Below are positions 9,201-18,681 of a DNA stretch of 41,281 nucleotides, in pieces. Source of the stretch: a bacterium (lineage in GTDB: Bacteria > Verrucomicrobiota > Verrucomicrobiia > Limisphaerales > J093); the NCBI GenBank assembly GCA_021780105.1, contig JAJXZJ010000050.1, positions 1 through 41,281 on the forward strand, written 5' to 3'. The translations under genes were made by a program, and so were the position numbers. Positions within the stretch are counted from its first letter, which is position 1, and each line of letters begins with the position of its first letter. The notes below the pieces were generated by a model. It had not been told where the DNA came from. It saw only the letters and a list, made by a program, of their open reading frames with translations, and made no database searches.

Positions 9201-11150
9201 GTGCCCGCAACGCGAACTCCCCTCGCCAGCCACGGCGCCTTCGCGCTGCCGCGCAGTCGGACGCGGGTTTCGTTCCGCGGCAAGCTGGTCGTTTCGCTCA
9301 CGCTGCTGCTGGCAGGTTGCGCCGCGCCCATCAGCGTGCAACAAGTCGGGCTGCGCGCGGGTTTTGAAGAGCAGGCCGCGAACGTGCCCGGCACCGGCCG
9401 CCTCAGCCCGACCTCGGCGGAGGTGCTGGAGCGTTACGATCTGAGCAAGATCTTCAGAAAACAGCCCGAAGCCGCCATCGCCGCGCTGCACACCCGCGCC
9501 ACCAGCGACCGCCGCCGCGACACGCTCTTCGCGCTGGCGGAAACCAGTTACGGCCGCGGCGAAAAGCTCCGCCTCAGTCCGAAGGCCTGGGAACCACGGC
9601 GGGCGCCGGAGTTTTATCTTGCCTCCGCGATTTACGCCTATCTTTTCCTGTTTGACAGGTCGCATGACACGCCGCCGAACCCGTTCGACCGCCAGTTCCG
9701 GACGGCGTGCGATCTTTACAACCTCGGCCTGGCCCGCGGTCTGGCGGACAGGGAAGCCTCCATCATTCACCCCACCGCCGGTGAACGCCCGCTGCCGGTG
9801 GGTCGGATTTTCCTGACGGTCGGCACGAACGGGTTTCCCTATCGGCTGACGAATTTTGCGCGGTTCCTCCCCGCGGACGCCTACCGCGTGCGCGGCGCCG
9901 GTGTGCGGTTGCGCGACGCGGGCCTCGGTGTGCCGTTGATCGGCGTGGCGGCAGGCAAGGCGCCGCTGCCCGCGATGCCGGACCTGCCGGCCACGGTTTT
10001 TTTGCGGGTCAACGGCGGCCTGCGCGAGCTTGCCGACGGCTCGGCCACCGGCGTGCTGGAAATGTTCGCCACGTTCAGTCAAACGGGCACCCGCGTCGGC
10101 CCGCAGCCCGTGCCGCTGCAAACCGACATCACCGCGCCGCTGGCTTACCCGCTTCAGGATTCGCCGCTGTGGGACCTCGGCTTGAAGCAGTTTCTCTCCG
10201 GAACCGAGCGGTTCAAAAGCGGCATCTATCTCACACAGCCCTACGTGCCGGGGGTCATCCCCGTGGTGTTTGTCCACGGCACCATGAGCAATCCGCTGTG
10301 GTGGGCGGAAATGTGGAACACGCTGCGCAGCGACCCAGACCTGCGGCGCCACTGCCAGTTCTGGGTTTACCTCTACAACACCGGCAACCCGCTCACGTAT
10401 TCCGCCGCAAATTTTCGGGATGCGCTGACGGCGATGATTTCGGAGCTTGATCCGGCCGGGCGCGATCCGGCGCTCCGGCAAATGGTCGTCATCGGCCACA
10501 GCCAGGGCGGATTACTTACGAAGCTCGCCGTCACCGACACCGGCGACAAACTCTGGCGCGCCATCAACGACAAAAGTGCCGATGACCTGAAGCTGACGCC
10601 GGCGCAAAAGGCATTCGTCCGCCGGACCATCTACTTCAAGCCGCTGCCATTCGTGCGCCGCGTCGTCTTCATTTGCACGCCGCATCGCGGCAGCTACCTC
10701 GTCAAATCGTGGGTCCAGGCGCTCGCACACCGCCTCATCAGGCTGCCTTCCAACCTGGTGAACGTTGCCAACGACTTGTTGCTCGTCGGCGAGCCAAAGT
10801 CCATTCCGCCGGAAATCCGCGGCCGGATTCCCACCAGCATTGACAGCATGTCACCCAACAACCCGGTGCTGCGCGCCCTGGCGGACATCCCGGTCGCCCC
10901 CGGCGTGGCCAGCCACTCGATCATCGCCATCAAAGGCGACGGCCCGCCCGAAACCGGCGACGACGGCGTGGTCACCTACGCCAGCGCCCACGTGGATTAC
11001 GCGGAATCGGAGTTCATCGTCCGCAGCGCGCACTCCTGCCAGGGCAACCCGTTGACGATCGAGGAAGTCCGCCGCATTCTGCTCGAACATTTGGCCAAGC
11101 TGCCGCCCGGCACCCTGACGCCGCGGCCGGCGCGGACCGATTCAAAATGA
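9201..11150 (+). CDS. Lipoprotein alpha/beta hydrolase (lipase/esterase-like)
   Basis: The protein has a lipoprotein signal peptide ending in a lipobox LLLAGC (Cys at about 40 from the chosen start), so it is probably anchored to an envelope membrane. Residues about 60-360 form an alpha-helical and beta region of no clear family. The C-terminal part is an alpha/beta hydrolase: PVVFVHGT supplies the oxyanion strand and VVIGHSQGG holds the nucleophile (Ser at about 434). A CTPHRGS block and a late DGVVTYASAHVDYAES segment resemble PGAP1/lipase-type enzymes. I took the GTG at 9201; a TTG at 9189 is possible. The stop overlaps the start of the decarboxylase gene by four bases (ATGA), indicating translational coupling. 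The substrate is unknown. Confidence 0.83.
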   Translation: MPATRTPLASHGAFALPRSRTRVSFRGKLVVSLTLLLAGCAAPISVQQVGLRAGFEEQAANVPGTGRLSPTSAEVLERYDLSKIFRKQPEAAIAALHTRATSDRRRDTLFALAETSYGRGEKLRLSPKAWEPRRAPEFYLASAIYAYLFLFDRSHDTPPNPFDRQFRTACDLYNLGLARGLADREASIIHPTAGERPLPVGRIFLTVGTNGFPYRLTNFARFLPADAYRVRGAGVRLRDAGLGVPLIGVAAGKAPLPAMPDLPATVFLRVNGGLRELADGSATGVLEMFATFSQTGTRVGPQPVPLQTDITAPLAYPLQDSPLWDLGLKQFLSGTERFKSGIYLTQPYVPGVIPVVFVHGTMSNPLWWAEMWNTLRSDPDLRRHCQFWVYLYNTGNPLTYSAANFRDALTAMISELDPAGRDPALRQMVVIGHSQGGLLTKLAVTDTGDKLWRAINDKSADDLKLTPAQKAFVRRTIYFKPLPFVRRVVFICTPHRGSYLVKSWVQALAHRLIRLPSNLVNVANDLLLVGEPKSIPPEIRGRIPTSIDSMSPNNPVLRALADIPVAPGVASHSIIAIKGDGPPETGDDGVVTYASAHVDYAESEFIVRSAHSCQGNPLTIEEVRRILLEHLAKLPPGTLTPRPARTDSK

Positions 11151-12583
11151 ACGAACCCGCCTCGTTTCACATGCCGCCGGAGGATTTCCGGCGCTTCGGC
11201 CACGCCGTCGTGGACTGGATTGCCGATTACCAGCAACGCGTGGCCGCGCTGCCCGTCACGCCGCGCGTCCGGCCCGGCGAAATCCGCGCCGCGCTCCCGC
11301 CGTCACCGCCGGAACACGGCGAACCGTTTGACGCGATGCTGGCGGACGTGGACCGGCTGATTCTGCCGGGCGTCATGCACTGGCAGTCGCCGAATTTCTT
11401 CGGCTACTTTCCGGCAAACACGTCCGGCCCAGCGATTCTCGGCGACTTGCTGTCGTCCGGTCTGGGCGTGCAAGGAATGCTCTGGTCCACCAGCCCGGCC
11501 TGCACGGAACTGGAAACGCACATGCTCGACTGGCTGGCGGACATGACCGCCCTGCCCGCGCAGTTCAAGTCCACCAGCGCCGGCGGGGGCGTGATCCAGG
11601 ACAGCGCCTCCAGCGCGGTGCTGTGCGCCCTGCTCGCCGCCCGCGAACGTGCGACGCAATTTCAAACCAACCGCTCCGGCGCCGACGGCCGGCTTGTCGC
11701 CTACACGTCGCCACACGCGCACTCCTCCGTCGAAAAGGCGATGGGCATCGCCGGCCTGGGGCGCGACAACCTGCGGCTCGTCGCGGTGGACGAAGGCTTC
11801 GCGATGCGGCCCGATGAGCTGGCCCGCCAGATCGCGGCCGATCGCGCCGCCGGCCGCGGGCCGTGCCTGGTTTCCGCGACGATCGGCACGACGTCATCGA
11901 ACGCGATGGACCCGCTGCCGGCGATCGGTCGCGTCTGCCGTGAACATGGCGTGTGGCTGCACGTGGACGGCGCGATGTCCGGCACCGCCGCGCTGTGCCC
12001 GGAGTTCCGCTGGATTCAGGAAGGACTGGAGTTCGCCGACAGTTACGCCTTCAACCCGCACAAGTGGATGTTCACGAACTTCGACTGCGACTGCTTCTAC
12101 GTGGCGGATCGCGCCGCGCTCATTCGCACGCTGAGCATCCTGCCCGAATACCTGAAGAACCAGGCCACGCAATCTGGTGCGGTGTTCGATTACCGCGACT
12201 GGCAGGTGCCGCTGGGCCGGCGGTTTCGCGCGCTGAAACTCTGGTTCGTCATCCGCCACTACGGCGTGGAAGGCTTGCGCCACCATCTCCGCGAACACGT
12301 CCGGCTGGCGCAGGAATTCGCTAAATGGGTGCAGGCGGAGGCGCGGTTCGAACTCGTCGTGCCGCCGCCGCTCAACCTGGTCTGCTTCCGATTCCGCGGC
12401 GACGACGCGTGCAACGAGCGTCTGCTCGAACGCCTCAACGCCAGCGGGCGGGTTTGCCTCACGCACACGAAACTCAACGACCGCTACGTGCTGCGCCTCT
12501 GCGTCGGCCAGACGCACACCAAGGAACACCACGTCCGCGCCGCCTGGGACCTGATCCGTGCCGTGGCGGAGTCGCTGGACTGA
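11147..12583 (+). CDS. Group II PLP-dependent decarboxylase (aromatic-L-amino-acid decarboxylase-like)
   Basis: The 478-residue product matches the DDC/TDC family in length and motif order: MHWQSPNFFGYFPAN near residue 80, TSPACTELE, the PLP-ring His region TSPHAHSSVEKA, and HVDGAMSGTAAL. The Schiff-base lysine lies in AFNPHKWM (Lys about 306). The C-terminal RLCVGQTHTKEHHVR is typical of aromatic amino-acid decarboxylases. It probably releases CO2 from tryptophan, tyrosine, phenylalanine or a related amino acid to give an amine; which one cannot be told from sequence. The start ATG overlaps the upstream lipoprotein hydrolase stop, so the two are cotranslated, an unexpected pairing of an envelope hydrolase with a cytoplasmic amine-forming enzyme. 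Confidence 0.9.
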   Translation: MNEPASFHMPPEDFRRFGHAVVDWIADYQQRVAALPVTPRVRPGEIRAALPPSPPEHGEPFDAMLADVDRLILPGVMHWQSPNFFGYFPANTSGPAILGDLLSSGLGVQGMLWSTSPACTELETHMLDWLADMTALPAQFKSTSAGGGVIQDSASSAVLCALLAARERATQFQTNRSGADGRLVAYTSPHAHSSVEKAMGIAGLGRDNLRLVAVDEGFAMRPDELARQIAADRAAGRGPCLVSATIGTTSSNAMDPLPAIGRVCREHGVWLHVDGAMSGTAALCPEFRWIQEGLEFADSYAFNPHKWMFTNFDCDCFYVADRAALIRTLSILPEYLKNQATQSGAVFDYRDWQVPLGRRFRALKLWFVIRHYGVEGLRHHLREHVRLAQEFAKWVQAEARFELVVPPPLNLVCFRFRGDDACNERLLERLNASGRVCLTHTKLNDRYVLRLCVGQTHTKEHHVRAAWDLIRAVAESLD

Positions 12584-12663
12584 CGCGGTGGAGTTCGAAA
12601 CTGGAACGGCTCCTCTGGATGGGTCATGGACGCCGCCACGAACCTTTGGTCCGGCCCGCCGCG

Positions 12664-15357
12664 CTAATCGTCATCCACCCTGGTGATCGCCCAGGCGGGA
12701 TACGGCTCCGCGGTGCCGCGCGTGGCGTGCCAGAGAATGCGGTTGAGCACGTCCTCCGGCGCCTTGTCCGCCTCGCGGAAGTTCAGCTTGTCAGACACGA
12801 TCGCGTCGCGGCGCAGCACGGGGTCGGCAATGGCATGGGCCGGCGGGTTCATCTGGTCCAGCGGCACATTGTTTGCCACGGCGTCGAACGGCGTGTAATC
12901 CGGCCTGTCGGTGAAGCAGTCCGTCATCGGCGTGGCCGTGGCGTCGAACTGGTTCATCGGCGGCAGGCCGAGGATTTGCTCGATCGTGCGGACCATGCTG
13001 GTGGTGTTGTATTGCGTGCGGACAACGGCGCGGCGTTTCGTGTAAGGGCTGAGGCAATACGCCGTGGTGCGGTAGCCGCTCACGTGGTCCCAGCCGGCCT
13101 GCGGATCGTCTTCGATGCCGAAAATCACCGTGTCCTTCCAGAACTGGCTGTGGCTGATGGCCTCGACGATCTGGCCAAAAGCGAGATCGTTGTCGGCGAC
13201 CTGCGCCGCGGGTGTGGGCATGCCGTGGCTGGTGCCGCTGGTGTGATCGTCCGGCAGGCAGATGATGACGAGTTGAGGAAACTCGCCTTTCGCATTGCAG
13301 GCGGCAATTTCGTTCGTGATGAACCTCGCCCGCCAGACATCCGGCACCGCCAGCCCCCAGCCGATGTAGTTGGTGGGCGTGTAGGGACGGATGCTCTCAA
13401 TGCTCGGCTCGCTCGTGATGGCGACCTGCCCGCCGCCGTGGAGAAACTCGTCGTAAAAGTCGGCCCAGCTTGGGCCGCCTTTGCGCTTCTTGTCGGCCCA
13501 ACCCGCGGTGGGCATCGCGAATTCGCCGTAGTTGCGGATGGTCTTGCCGTGCGCGGTGGCGTTGTCCCAGATGAAGCCGGTGGGCGCGTAGGCCAGCGCG
13601 TCATTCTCGTCTTCGCCCATGCCGTCGGGGTAGCTGCGCGGGAAGCTGGCGAAGGACTTTTCCATGTAATCCGTGGCGAACGCGGTGTCGCACCACTGGT
13701 GGCCGTCGGCGCTCAGGATGCTGGCGCAGTAAGTGTTGTCGAGCAGCGCAAATTCGCGAACCATTTTGTGCTGGTTGGGCGTGACGCGCTCGCCGAACAC
13801 GCACAGTTGCGGATCGCTATTCCCTTCGCCCACGTCGCCGAGAATCTGATCGTAGGTGCGGTTCTCTTTGATCACATAGACGACGTGGTGGAAAACGCTC
13901 GGCTCGCCAATGCGTTCGGGCACCGGCCGGGGCGGCTGGTCCGGTCGCGGCGGCAGCAGCGCCGAGGTGATCCGGTCGCGGCGGAAATCCGCGTAAACCT
14001 TCGCCGTCAGCCGCGTCAGTTGACGCTTCGCCGGCACCGGCATCAACGACAGCGAGCCGAAATACTGGTGCGAGTTGTAGCCTTGGATATGCGTTGTCCG
14101 GTTCGTCAACATCACGCTGGGAATGCCCTTGATGTTCGCGACATCGAGCTGCCGCCGCGGCGCATCGAACACGAGCGCGCCGGGAAACCAGCCGGCCGGC
14201 ACCAGGCCGAGCAGTTTCGACTGGCGGCCTTCCGGATGGAAATTCACGACGGCCACCGCGTTTTGCGTGCCGTTGGCCACGTAAAGCGTCCGGCCCTTCG
14301 TGTCGAACACCAGCGCGTTGGGCGACGCGCCAAACAGATCCGCCGGACTGGCCTTCACCCAGATTGTTTCCACCACGGTGTCGGTGCGCGTGTCAATCAC
14401 GCTGAGGTTGTCGCTGGCGGCGTTGGCGCACACGACGTAGCGCCGATCCGGGGACACCGCGAGCGCCGAGGCGTGCAGGCCCGTGAGAATTTCCGCGACC
14501 GGCCGGTGAAGTTCCGTTTGCCCGGCCGTGGCGGCGAGGTTGAGGACTGTCACCGAACCCTCGTTCGCGATGAAGCGAATCGCGTCCACTTTCACCTCGG
14601 TGCCGCGGCCGGCTGGACCGGTCACGTCGCCCGGTTGTGGCCGGCGACCGCCCCAGTTGCTGACGTAGGCCTTGTCGCCGACGATCACCACATCATAAGG
14701 CGCGACGCCCACGTCAAACGTGCGCAGCAGCTTGCCCGAAGCCGCGTCCAGCTCGAACAGCCGGTTCGAGAGGTTGCCGCACACGTAGAGTCGTTGGCCG
14801 TCAGCCGAAAGCGCCAGACCGGCGGGAATTTCCTCCCTGCGCCGCGGCGCGCCGGCGGCTGGCAGCGGGATGGAGAACTGGCCGTTGACCTTGTCGTCGG
14901 CGCTGACGGCGAAGACCTTCACGCTGCCGTTGACGTTCGCCAGATAGATGCGCCGTCCATCCGGCGAAAAAATCAACCCGGTATAACTCACCTGGCCGTC
15001 CTTGTCCGGCTCAAGAACATTGGCCGAGACGACCTCCGGCCGGGGCTCGTTTGCCTTCTCGCTCGGCAATTTCACCCGCTGGCGAACCGCGCCGGTGGCC
15101 GGGTCAAGCACCAGGAGTTCGCTCGACTTGCCGGAGGTGATCAGCAGTTTGCCGTCCGGCGACAGAGCCAGCGTTTGCGGCCGCAATCCCGGCAAATCCA
15201 CCTGCCGGCCAAACGGCGTCAGCACCTGGTTGACCGGCGTGACAATGCGGCCGGCCTGATGGCGGCCAACGGTTTCGGTGTCCGCGCCATGAACCGCCGA
15301 CGCCAGCCACACCCCTGCCCCAAGAAAAATCGCGGGAACGCTATGGATACTTTTCAT
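12664..15357 (-). CDS. Exported beta-propeller plus phosphoesterase-family protein
   Basis: This 897-residue protein has a Sec signal peptide (MKSIHSVPAIFLGAGVWLAS) and two large parts. Residues about 30-430 are a YVTN/YncE-like beta-propeller, with repeats such as LALSPDGKLLITSG, FSPDGRRIYLANVNGSVKV and LALSADGQRLYVCG. Residues about 440-890 belong to the phosphoesterase (PF04185, AcpA/phospholipase C-like) group: VFHHVVYVIKENRTYDQIL, SADGHQWCDT, and later CLPDDHTSG and GIEDDPQAGWDHV, which carry likely metal ligands. Such fusions are known in Verrucomicrobiota and Acidobacteriota; the substrate is unproven (phosphate ester, possibly phospholipid). I chose ATG 15355-15357; a TTG two codons earlier is possible. 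It is convergent with the decarboxylase gene. Confidence 0.88.
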   Translation of the reverse strand: MKSIHSVPAIFLGAGVWLASAVHGADTETVGRHQAGRIVTPVNQVLTPFGRQVDLPGLRPQTLALSPDGKLLITSGKSSELLVLDPATGAVRQRVKLPSEKANEPRPEVVSANVLEPDKDGQVSYTGLIFSPDGRRIYLANVNGSVKVFAVSADDKVNGQFSIPLPAAGAPRRREEIPAGLALSADGQRLYVCGNLSNRLFELDAASGKLLRTFDVGVAPYDVVIVGDKAYVSNWGGRRPQPGDVTGPAGRGTEVKVDAIRFIANEGSVTVLNLAATAGQTELHRPVAEILTGLHASALAVSPDRRYVVCANAASDNLSVIDTRTDTVVETIWVKASPADLFGASPNALVFDTKGRTLYVANGTQNAVAVVNFHPEGRQSKLLGLVPAGWFPGALVFDAPRRQLDVANIKGIPSVMLTNRTTHIQGYNSHQYFGSLSLMPVPAKRQLTRLTAKVYADFRRDRITSALLPPRPDQPPRPVPERIGEPSVFHHVVYVIKENRTYDQILGDVGEGNSDPQLCVFGERVTPNQHKMVREFALLDNTYCASILSADGHQWCDTAFATDYMEKSFASFPRSYPDGMGEDENDALAYAPTGFIWDNATAHGKTIRNYGEFAMPTAGWADKKRKGGPSWADFYDEFLHGGGQVAITSEPSIESIRPYTPTNYIGWGLAVPDVWRARFITNEIAACNAKGEFPQLVIICLPDDHTSGTSHGMPTPAAQVADNDLAFGQIVEAISHSQFWKDTVIFGIEDDPQAGWDHVSGYRTTAYCLSPYTKRRAVVRTQYNTTSMVRTIEQILGLPPMNQFDATATPMTDCFTDRPDYTPFDAVANNVPLDQMNPPAHAIADPVLRRDAIVSDKLNFREADKAPEDVLNRILWHATRGTAEPYPAWAITRVDDD

Positions 15358-15651
15358 GCTCAAGCCTAAACGGTGCGTTGACTAAATACCATTGAGGTCT
15401 GATTCGCAAGCAACGAACCCGCAACGAGGGAAAAATGACCGCGCCGGGAACGTAGCTGCCGGAGGATCGGAGTTGACCGGTTCGCCGCAGGCCGTCACCC
15501 GCAACGTCGCCCCCTCCCACACGGACGAAACTACAGGCCCTGGTCTGAAGGCGGTTGGCCACGTCAAGAGGCCCGCATTTCACGCCGCCGCGTTGTTCGA
15601 CTGACGTATCCCCTTTGAATAAAATCGATGGCCATCCTGTGTTGTCGGACA
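15358..15651. other. Intergenic region between phosphoesterase and VKOR genes
   Basis: This 294-base gap separates two minus-strand genes and should contain the phosphoesterase promoter. Small frames occur on both strands but none has a plausible start with ribosome binding site and a recognisable family. I see no strong hairpin followed by a T run. Confidence 0.45.
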
Positions 15652-16974
15652 TCACCGGACGGCTGCGTTCGTTCCCGCGAGCGCCAGTTGCGTCGCCAGA
15701 AACTGGTTGAGCAACTGGGCGCTGCCAAAGGCACCGGCGACGAGGTTCGTGCCGATCATCAATTCCGGCAGCTCAGAAAGGTGATAACGCATGTGATTGG
15801 CCTCGTAGATCGTGATGTCGCGCTCCAGTTGCTGGTTGATCCACGGATCGGCCAACGCGGCACGGAACGCGTTGGTGCCCACGCGGCGCATGGCCTCGGC
15901 GGCGACTTCATCCGGGGGCGGCAGCACGCGGCGCGTGAACATCCATTCATCAAACGCGGCGAACGCGGCGCGGTCGGCCCGCCAGACGGCGAGGCCGGCG
16001 CGGGCGTAGGCGCAGGCGTTGGTATGCTCCGGCATGGCGTGCTTGACCAGGCGGTTGCACCCGGCTTCGAGCGGCACCGGCAGCGTCACGATGGCCAGTT
16101 GATTGCTCCACTGCCGGGCGGCGCGGAGCAAAAACGGATGCAGGCTGCGGCAAAACTGACAGGTGTAGTCGAACAGGTGAACGATGACGTGCGGCGCATC
16201 GGGCGGGCCGATCACCGGGGCATCATGGACGTCCACCGTGAACGCGCCGCCGTGAAGCTGAAGCAGGCGGGGCGCTTGCGTCGCGGCCGGACCGGCCGGT
16301 TTCGCCGCGATGGTCGTCACGCTGGACGACATCGCGCGGACGGCGTAAGTCGGCGGTGCGTGCGCCACCTGCCCCGCACCCAAGACCACGACAAACAGAA
16401 CGCCGGCCAGCACGCTGCGGAATGCCAAGTGCGGAGCAATGGGAACCGCGCCGGAAACCACGCGCCGAACCACCAGCACACCGACGAGCAGGCCGCAGGC
16501 ATGCGCCGCCATGCAGAACGGACAAATGGCGCGAAGCACGAACAATTGCAGGCCGACGAACCAGAGCGCCGCGCCGATCAACGCCACCGCCACCGCCAGC
16601 AGGAGCGCGTCCAACCGCGGACCAAATCGCGCGGCCGGCCCCGCCCGACCGATTGCAGTTGCGAGGAGCACGACGGCGTAGGTCAGCAGCGCGAACAGGC
16701 TCACCGGCACGCCCAGCCAGTAGGCCCAGCGGCTGCGCAGCACGACGCCACAGCCGGACTCCAGTCCGCATCCGGGCAGCCGGCTGCCGGTCAACGATTC
16801 CCAGAGCAGAAAGGCGGAAAGCCCGAACGCAATGACGCTGAAGACACGGATGAGCCACCAGCCGCTTGCGACCCGCGCGGCATCAGGTTTCGCCGCGGAG
16901 GTTTCCGGGCCGTTGGCATCGCGGCGGAAAGTCCGGGCCGTGGCCGGCGTCGAGTTCCGCGGTTGACTGCTCAC
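15652..16974 (-). CDS. Vitamin K epoxide reductase-like protein fused to a thioredoxin-like domain
   Basis: Bacterial VKOR reoxidises periplasmic thiol oxidases using quinone, replacing DsbB. The 440-residue protein has a cytoplasmic N-terminus, then a four- to five-helix VKOR domain (about 38-200). This holds the loop cysteine pair (Cys69 and Cys75, in PGCGLESGCG) and the active-site CPFC (151-154). After another membrane segment a DsbA/thioredoxin-like domain (about 240-435) carries FDYTCQFCRSLHPF, with CQFC at 272-275. All four catalytic cysteine positions are intact, so a self-contained disulfide-forming machine is expected. It starts with GTG 33 bases after the CRTAC1 stop and probably shares that transcript. 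The CRTAC1 protein is cysteine-rich and exported, a plausible client. Confidence 0.92.
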   Translation of the reverse strand: MSSQPRNSTPATARTFRRDANGPETSAAKPDAARVASGWWLIRVFSVIAFGLSAFLLWESLTGSRLPGCGLESGCGVVLRSRWAYWLGVPVSLFALLTYAVVLLATAIGRAGPAARFGPRLDALLLAVAVALIGAALWFVGLQLFVLRAICPFCMAAHACGLLVGVLVVRRVVSGAVPIAPHLAFRSVLAGVLFVVVLGAGQVAHAPPTYAVRAMSSSVTTIAAKPAGPAATQAPRLLQLHGGAFTVDVHDAPVIGPPDAPHVIVHLFDYTCQFCRSLHPFLLRAARQWSNQLAIVTLPVPLEAGCNRLVKHAMPEHTNACAYARAGLAVWRADRAAFAAFDEWMFTRRVLPPPDEVAAEAMRRVGTNAFRAALADPWINQQLERDITIYEANHMRYHLSELPELMIGTNLVAGAFGSAQLLNQFLATQLALAGTNAAVR

Positions 16975-17007
16975 GGCGCAGAACGTGACAGGGCCAAGCG
17001 GGCAAAG

Positions 17008-18681
17008 TCAACGCGCGGATGGAGGCGGTTGCCCTTCCGTGATGCGGATCACGCGGTCGGCGGCGAGGTTGGTCCAGACGTTGGTCAGGCCGCTGGGCCA
17101 GCGGAGTTCCAGCCGCTCGATCAACGCATGGGTTCCGAGGCCGAAGTGGAGACGGAGATCCTCGGCGCTTTGGTAGCCGCGGCCGGCGCGCACTTCGTCC
17201 ACCTGCGCCCGCCCGCCGGCGGTGACGCGGGCGAACGCACCCACGGCGGAGCGATTGCTTTTCGTGCCGACGAGCTTCAGCGAAATCCAGTGATTCGTGG
17301 TGGCGGTTTCGTTGAGCAACACGGTTGCGCGGCTGCGGGTGTTCAGCAGCACGATGTCCATGCGCCCGTCGTTGTTGAGGTCGCCGAACACCGCGCCGCG
17401 GCTGCAACGGAGATCGGTCAGCGGCGGCCCGCACTCGGCGGAGATGTTTTCATAGCGGCCGTGGCGCCATTGCAGCAGCAGGCTGCGTTCAAGATAGGTC
17501 GTCGTGCGGTCGTATTGCTCCACCGTGTCCTGCAAATGACCCGCGGCGGCGAAGATTTCCCGCGTGCCGTCGTTGTCGAAGTCCACCAGCCCGCAGCCCC
17601 AGGTGACCAGCGGCCGCGAGTCGGCGCCCGTGCCGGTTTCGACCGTCACGTCGCGAAACTGGAGATTGCCGAGATTGCGGTAGAGCGTGTTTACCTGGTC
17701 CTGGTATTTCGTGACCAGGATGTCGAACCGGCCGTCGCCATCGTAGTCGCCGACGTTCGCGCCCATCGTGCCTTGGGGGTCGCCGTATTGGTCAAAGCCC
17801 ACGCCGGCCGGCACGCCGATTTCCTCGAATGTGCCGTCGCGCTTGTTGTGGAAAAGGAAATTCTCCATCACGTCGTTGCCCACGTAGATGTCCGGCCAGC
17901 CGTCGCCGTCGAAATCCGCCGACACCACACCCATCGCGTAACCCTTGTAGTTGCCGATGCCGGACGACTCGCTCACGTCAGTGAAGGTGCCGTCGCCATT
18001 GTTGTGGAAGAGCCGGCCCGGCACCGGCGGATAGGTGCGCGGATTGCAATAAACCGGCACGTTCATCCGCGCGCACGGTTTGAACGCGGCGAGGTCGAAG
18101 TCGAGGTAGTTGCCGACATAGAGGTCCACAAAGCCGTCGCGGTCGTAGTCCAAAAACAGGCAGCCGCCGCCGACGCAGCTCGGCCCGTAACAGGCATGCG
18201 CCAGGCCGGCCTTTATGGTCACGTCCGTGAACGTGCCGTCGCCATTGTTGTGCAGCAGGTGATGTGACCCGAAGCCGGTGACGAAAATGTCGTCGTGGCC
18301 ATCGTTGTCGTAGTCTGCGACCGCGCAACCGAGGCAATAGTTCGTCAGCCCTGCCCCGCTGGCGGCAGTGACATCCGTGAATGTGCCGTCGCGGTTGTTG
18401 TGATACAGCGCGCAGGACGGCCGCCGGACGGGCACGGGATCGCCGGGAAACGGCGCACCGCTGAGAAAGAAAATGTCCGGCCAGCCGTCGCCGTCGTAAT
18501 CAATCAAACCCAGGCCGGACGCCACGGTTTCGACAATGTAGCGGTGGCCGGAACTGCCGTCGCTGTGGACAAACCGGATGCCGCTCGCGTCGGTCGCGTC
18601 CCGGAAATGAATCGTCGTCCCGGCGGCAAGCGCGGAGGCAGCGAATCCCAGCAGGGCGACGTGAAGCAGCGCGCATTTCAT
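17008..18681 (-). CDS. Exported CRTAC1-type FG-GAP/VCBS repeat protein with ASPIC/UnbV domain
   Basis: From the ATG at 18679-18681 the 557-residue product opens with a Sec signal peptide (KCALLHVALLGFAASALA). It then forms a seven-bladed-propeller-like array with about seven calcium-binding Asp motifs, such as DYDGDGWPDIFF, DYDNDGHDDIFV, DYDRDGFVDLYV and DLNNDGRMDIVL, interspersed with HNNGDGTFTDV repeats. The last 90 residues form the ASPIC/UnbV domain (GAFARVTAGG, GRGYQSAEDLRLHFGLG). About a dozen cysteines occur, including YCLGC and CYGPSC, unusual for this family and suggesting disulfides. The open frame extends upstream but that part overlaps the TPR gene. The start overlaps the TPR stop by four bases (ATGA). 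Function is unknown; a surface adhesion or carbohydrate role is guessed. Confidence 0.9.
   Translation of the reverse strand: MKCALLHVALLGFAASALAAGTTIHFRDATDASGIRFVHSDGSSGHRYIVETVASGLGLIDYDGDGWPDIFFLSGAPFPGDPVPVRRPSCALYHNNRDGTFTDVTAASGAGLTNYCLGCAVADYDNDGHDDIFVTGFGSHHLLHNNGDGTFTDVTIKAGLAHACYGPSCVGGGCLFLDYDRDGFVDLYVGNYLDFDLAAFKPCARMNVPVYCNPRTYPPVPGRLFHNNGDGTFTDVSESSGIGNYKGYAMGVVSADFDGDGWPDIYVGNDVMENFLFHNKRDGTFEEIGVPAGVGFDQYGDPQGTMGANVGDYDGDGRFDILVTKYQDQVNTLYRNLGNLQFRDVTVETGTGADSRPLVTWGCGLVDFDNDGTREIFAAAGHLQDTVEQYDRTTTYLERSLLLQWRHGRYENISAECGPPLTDLRCSRGAVFGDLNNDGRMDIVLLNTRSRATVLLNETATTNHWISLKLVGTKSNRSAVGAFARVTAGGRAQVDEVRAGRGYQSAEDLRLHFGLGTHALIERLELRWPSGLTNVWTNLAADRVIRITEGQPPPSAR

Noticed and set aside
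12325..15369. A 1014-codon open frame on the plus strand
   Set aside because: It runs antisense to the phosphoesterase gene, is extremely rich in Arg, His, Ala and Val, and shows no family motif; it is a by-product of high third-position GC.
15341..15655. A 104-codon minus-strand frame between the VKOR and phosphoesterase genes
   Set aside because: Overlaps the ends of both neighbours, lacks a ribosome binding site and shows no family resemblance.
15628..18267. An 879-codon open frame on the plus strand
   Set aside because: Antisense to the VKOR and CRTAC1 genes, low-complexity composition, no domain; explained by the codon bias of the true genes.
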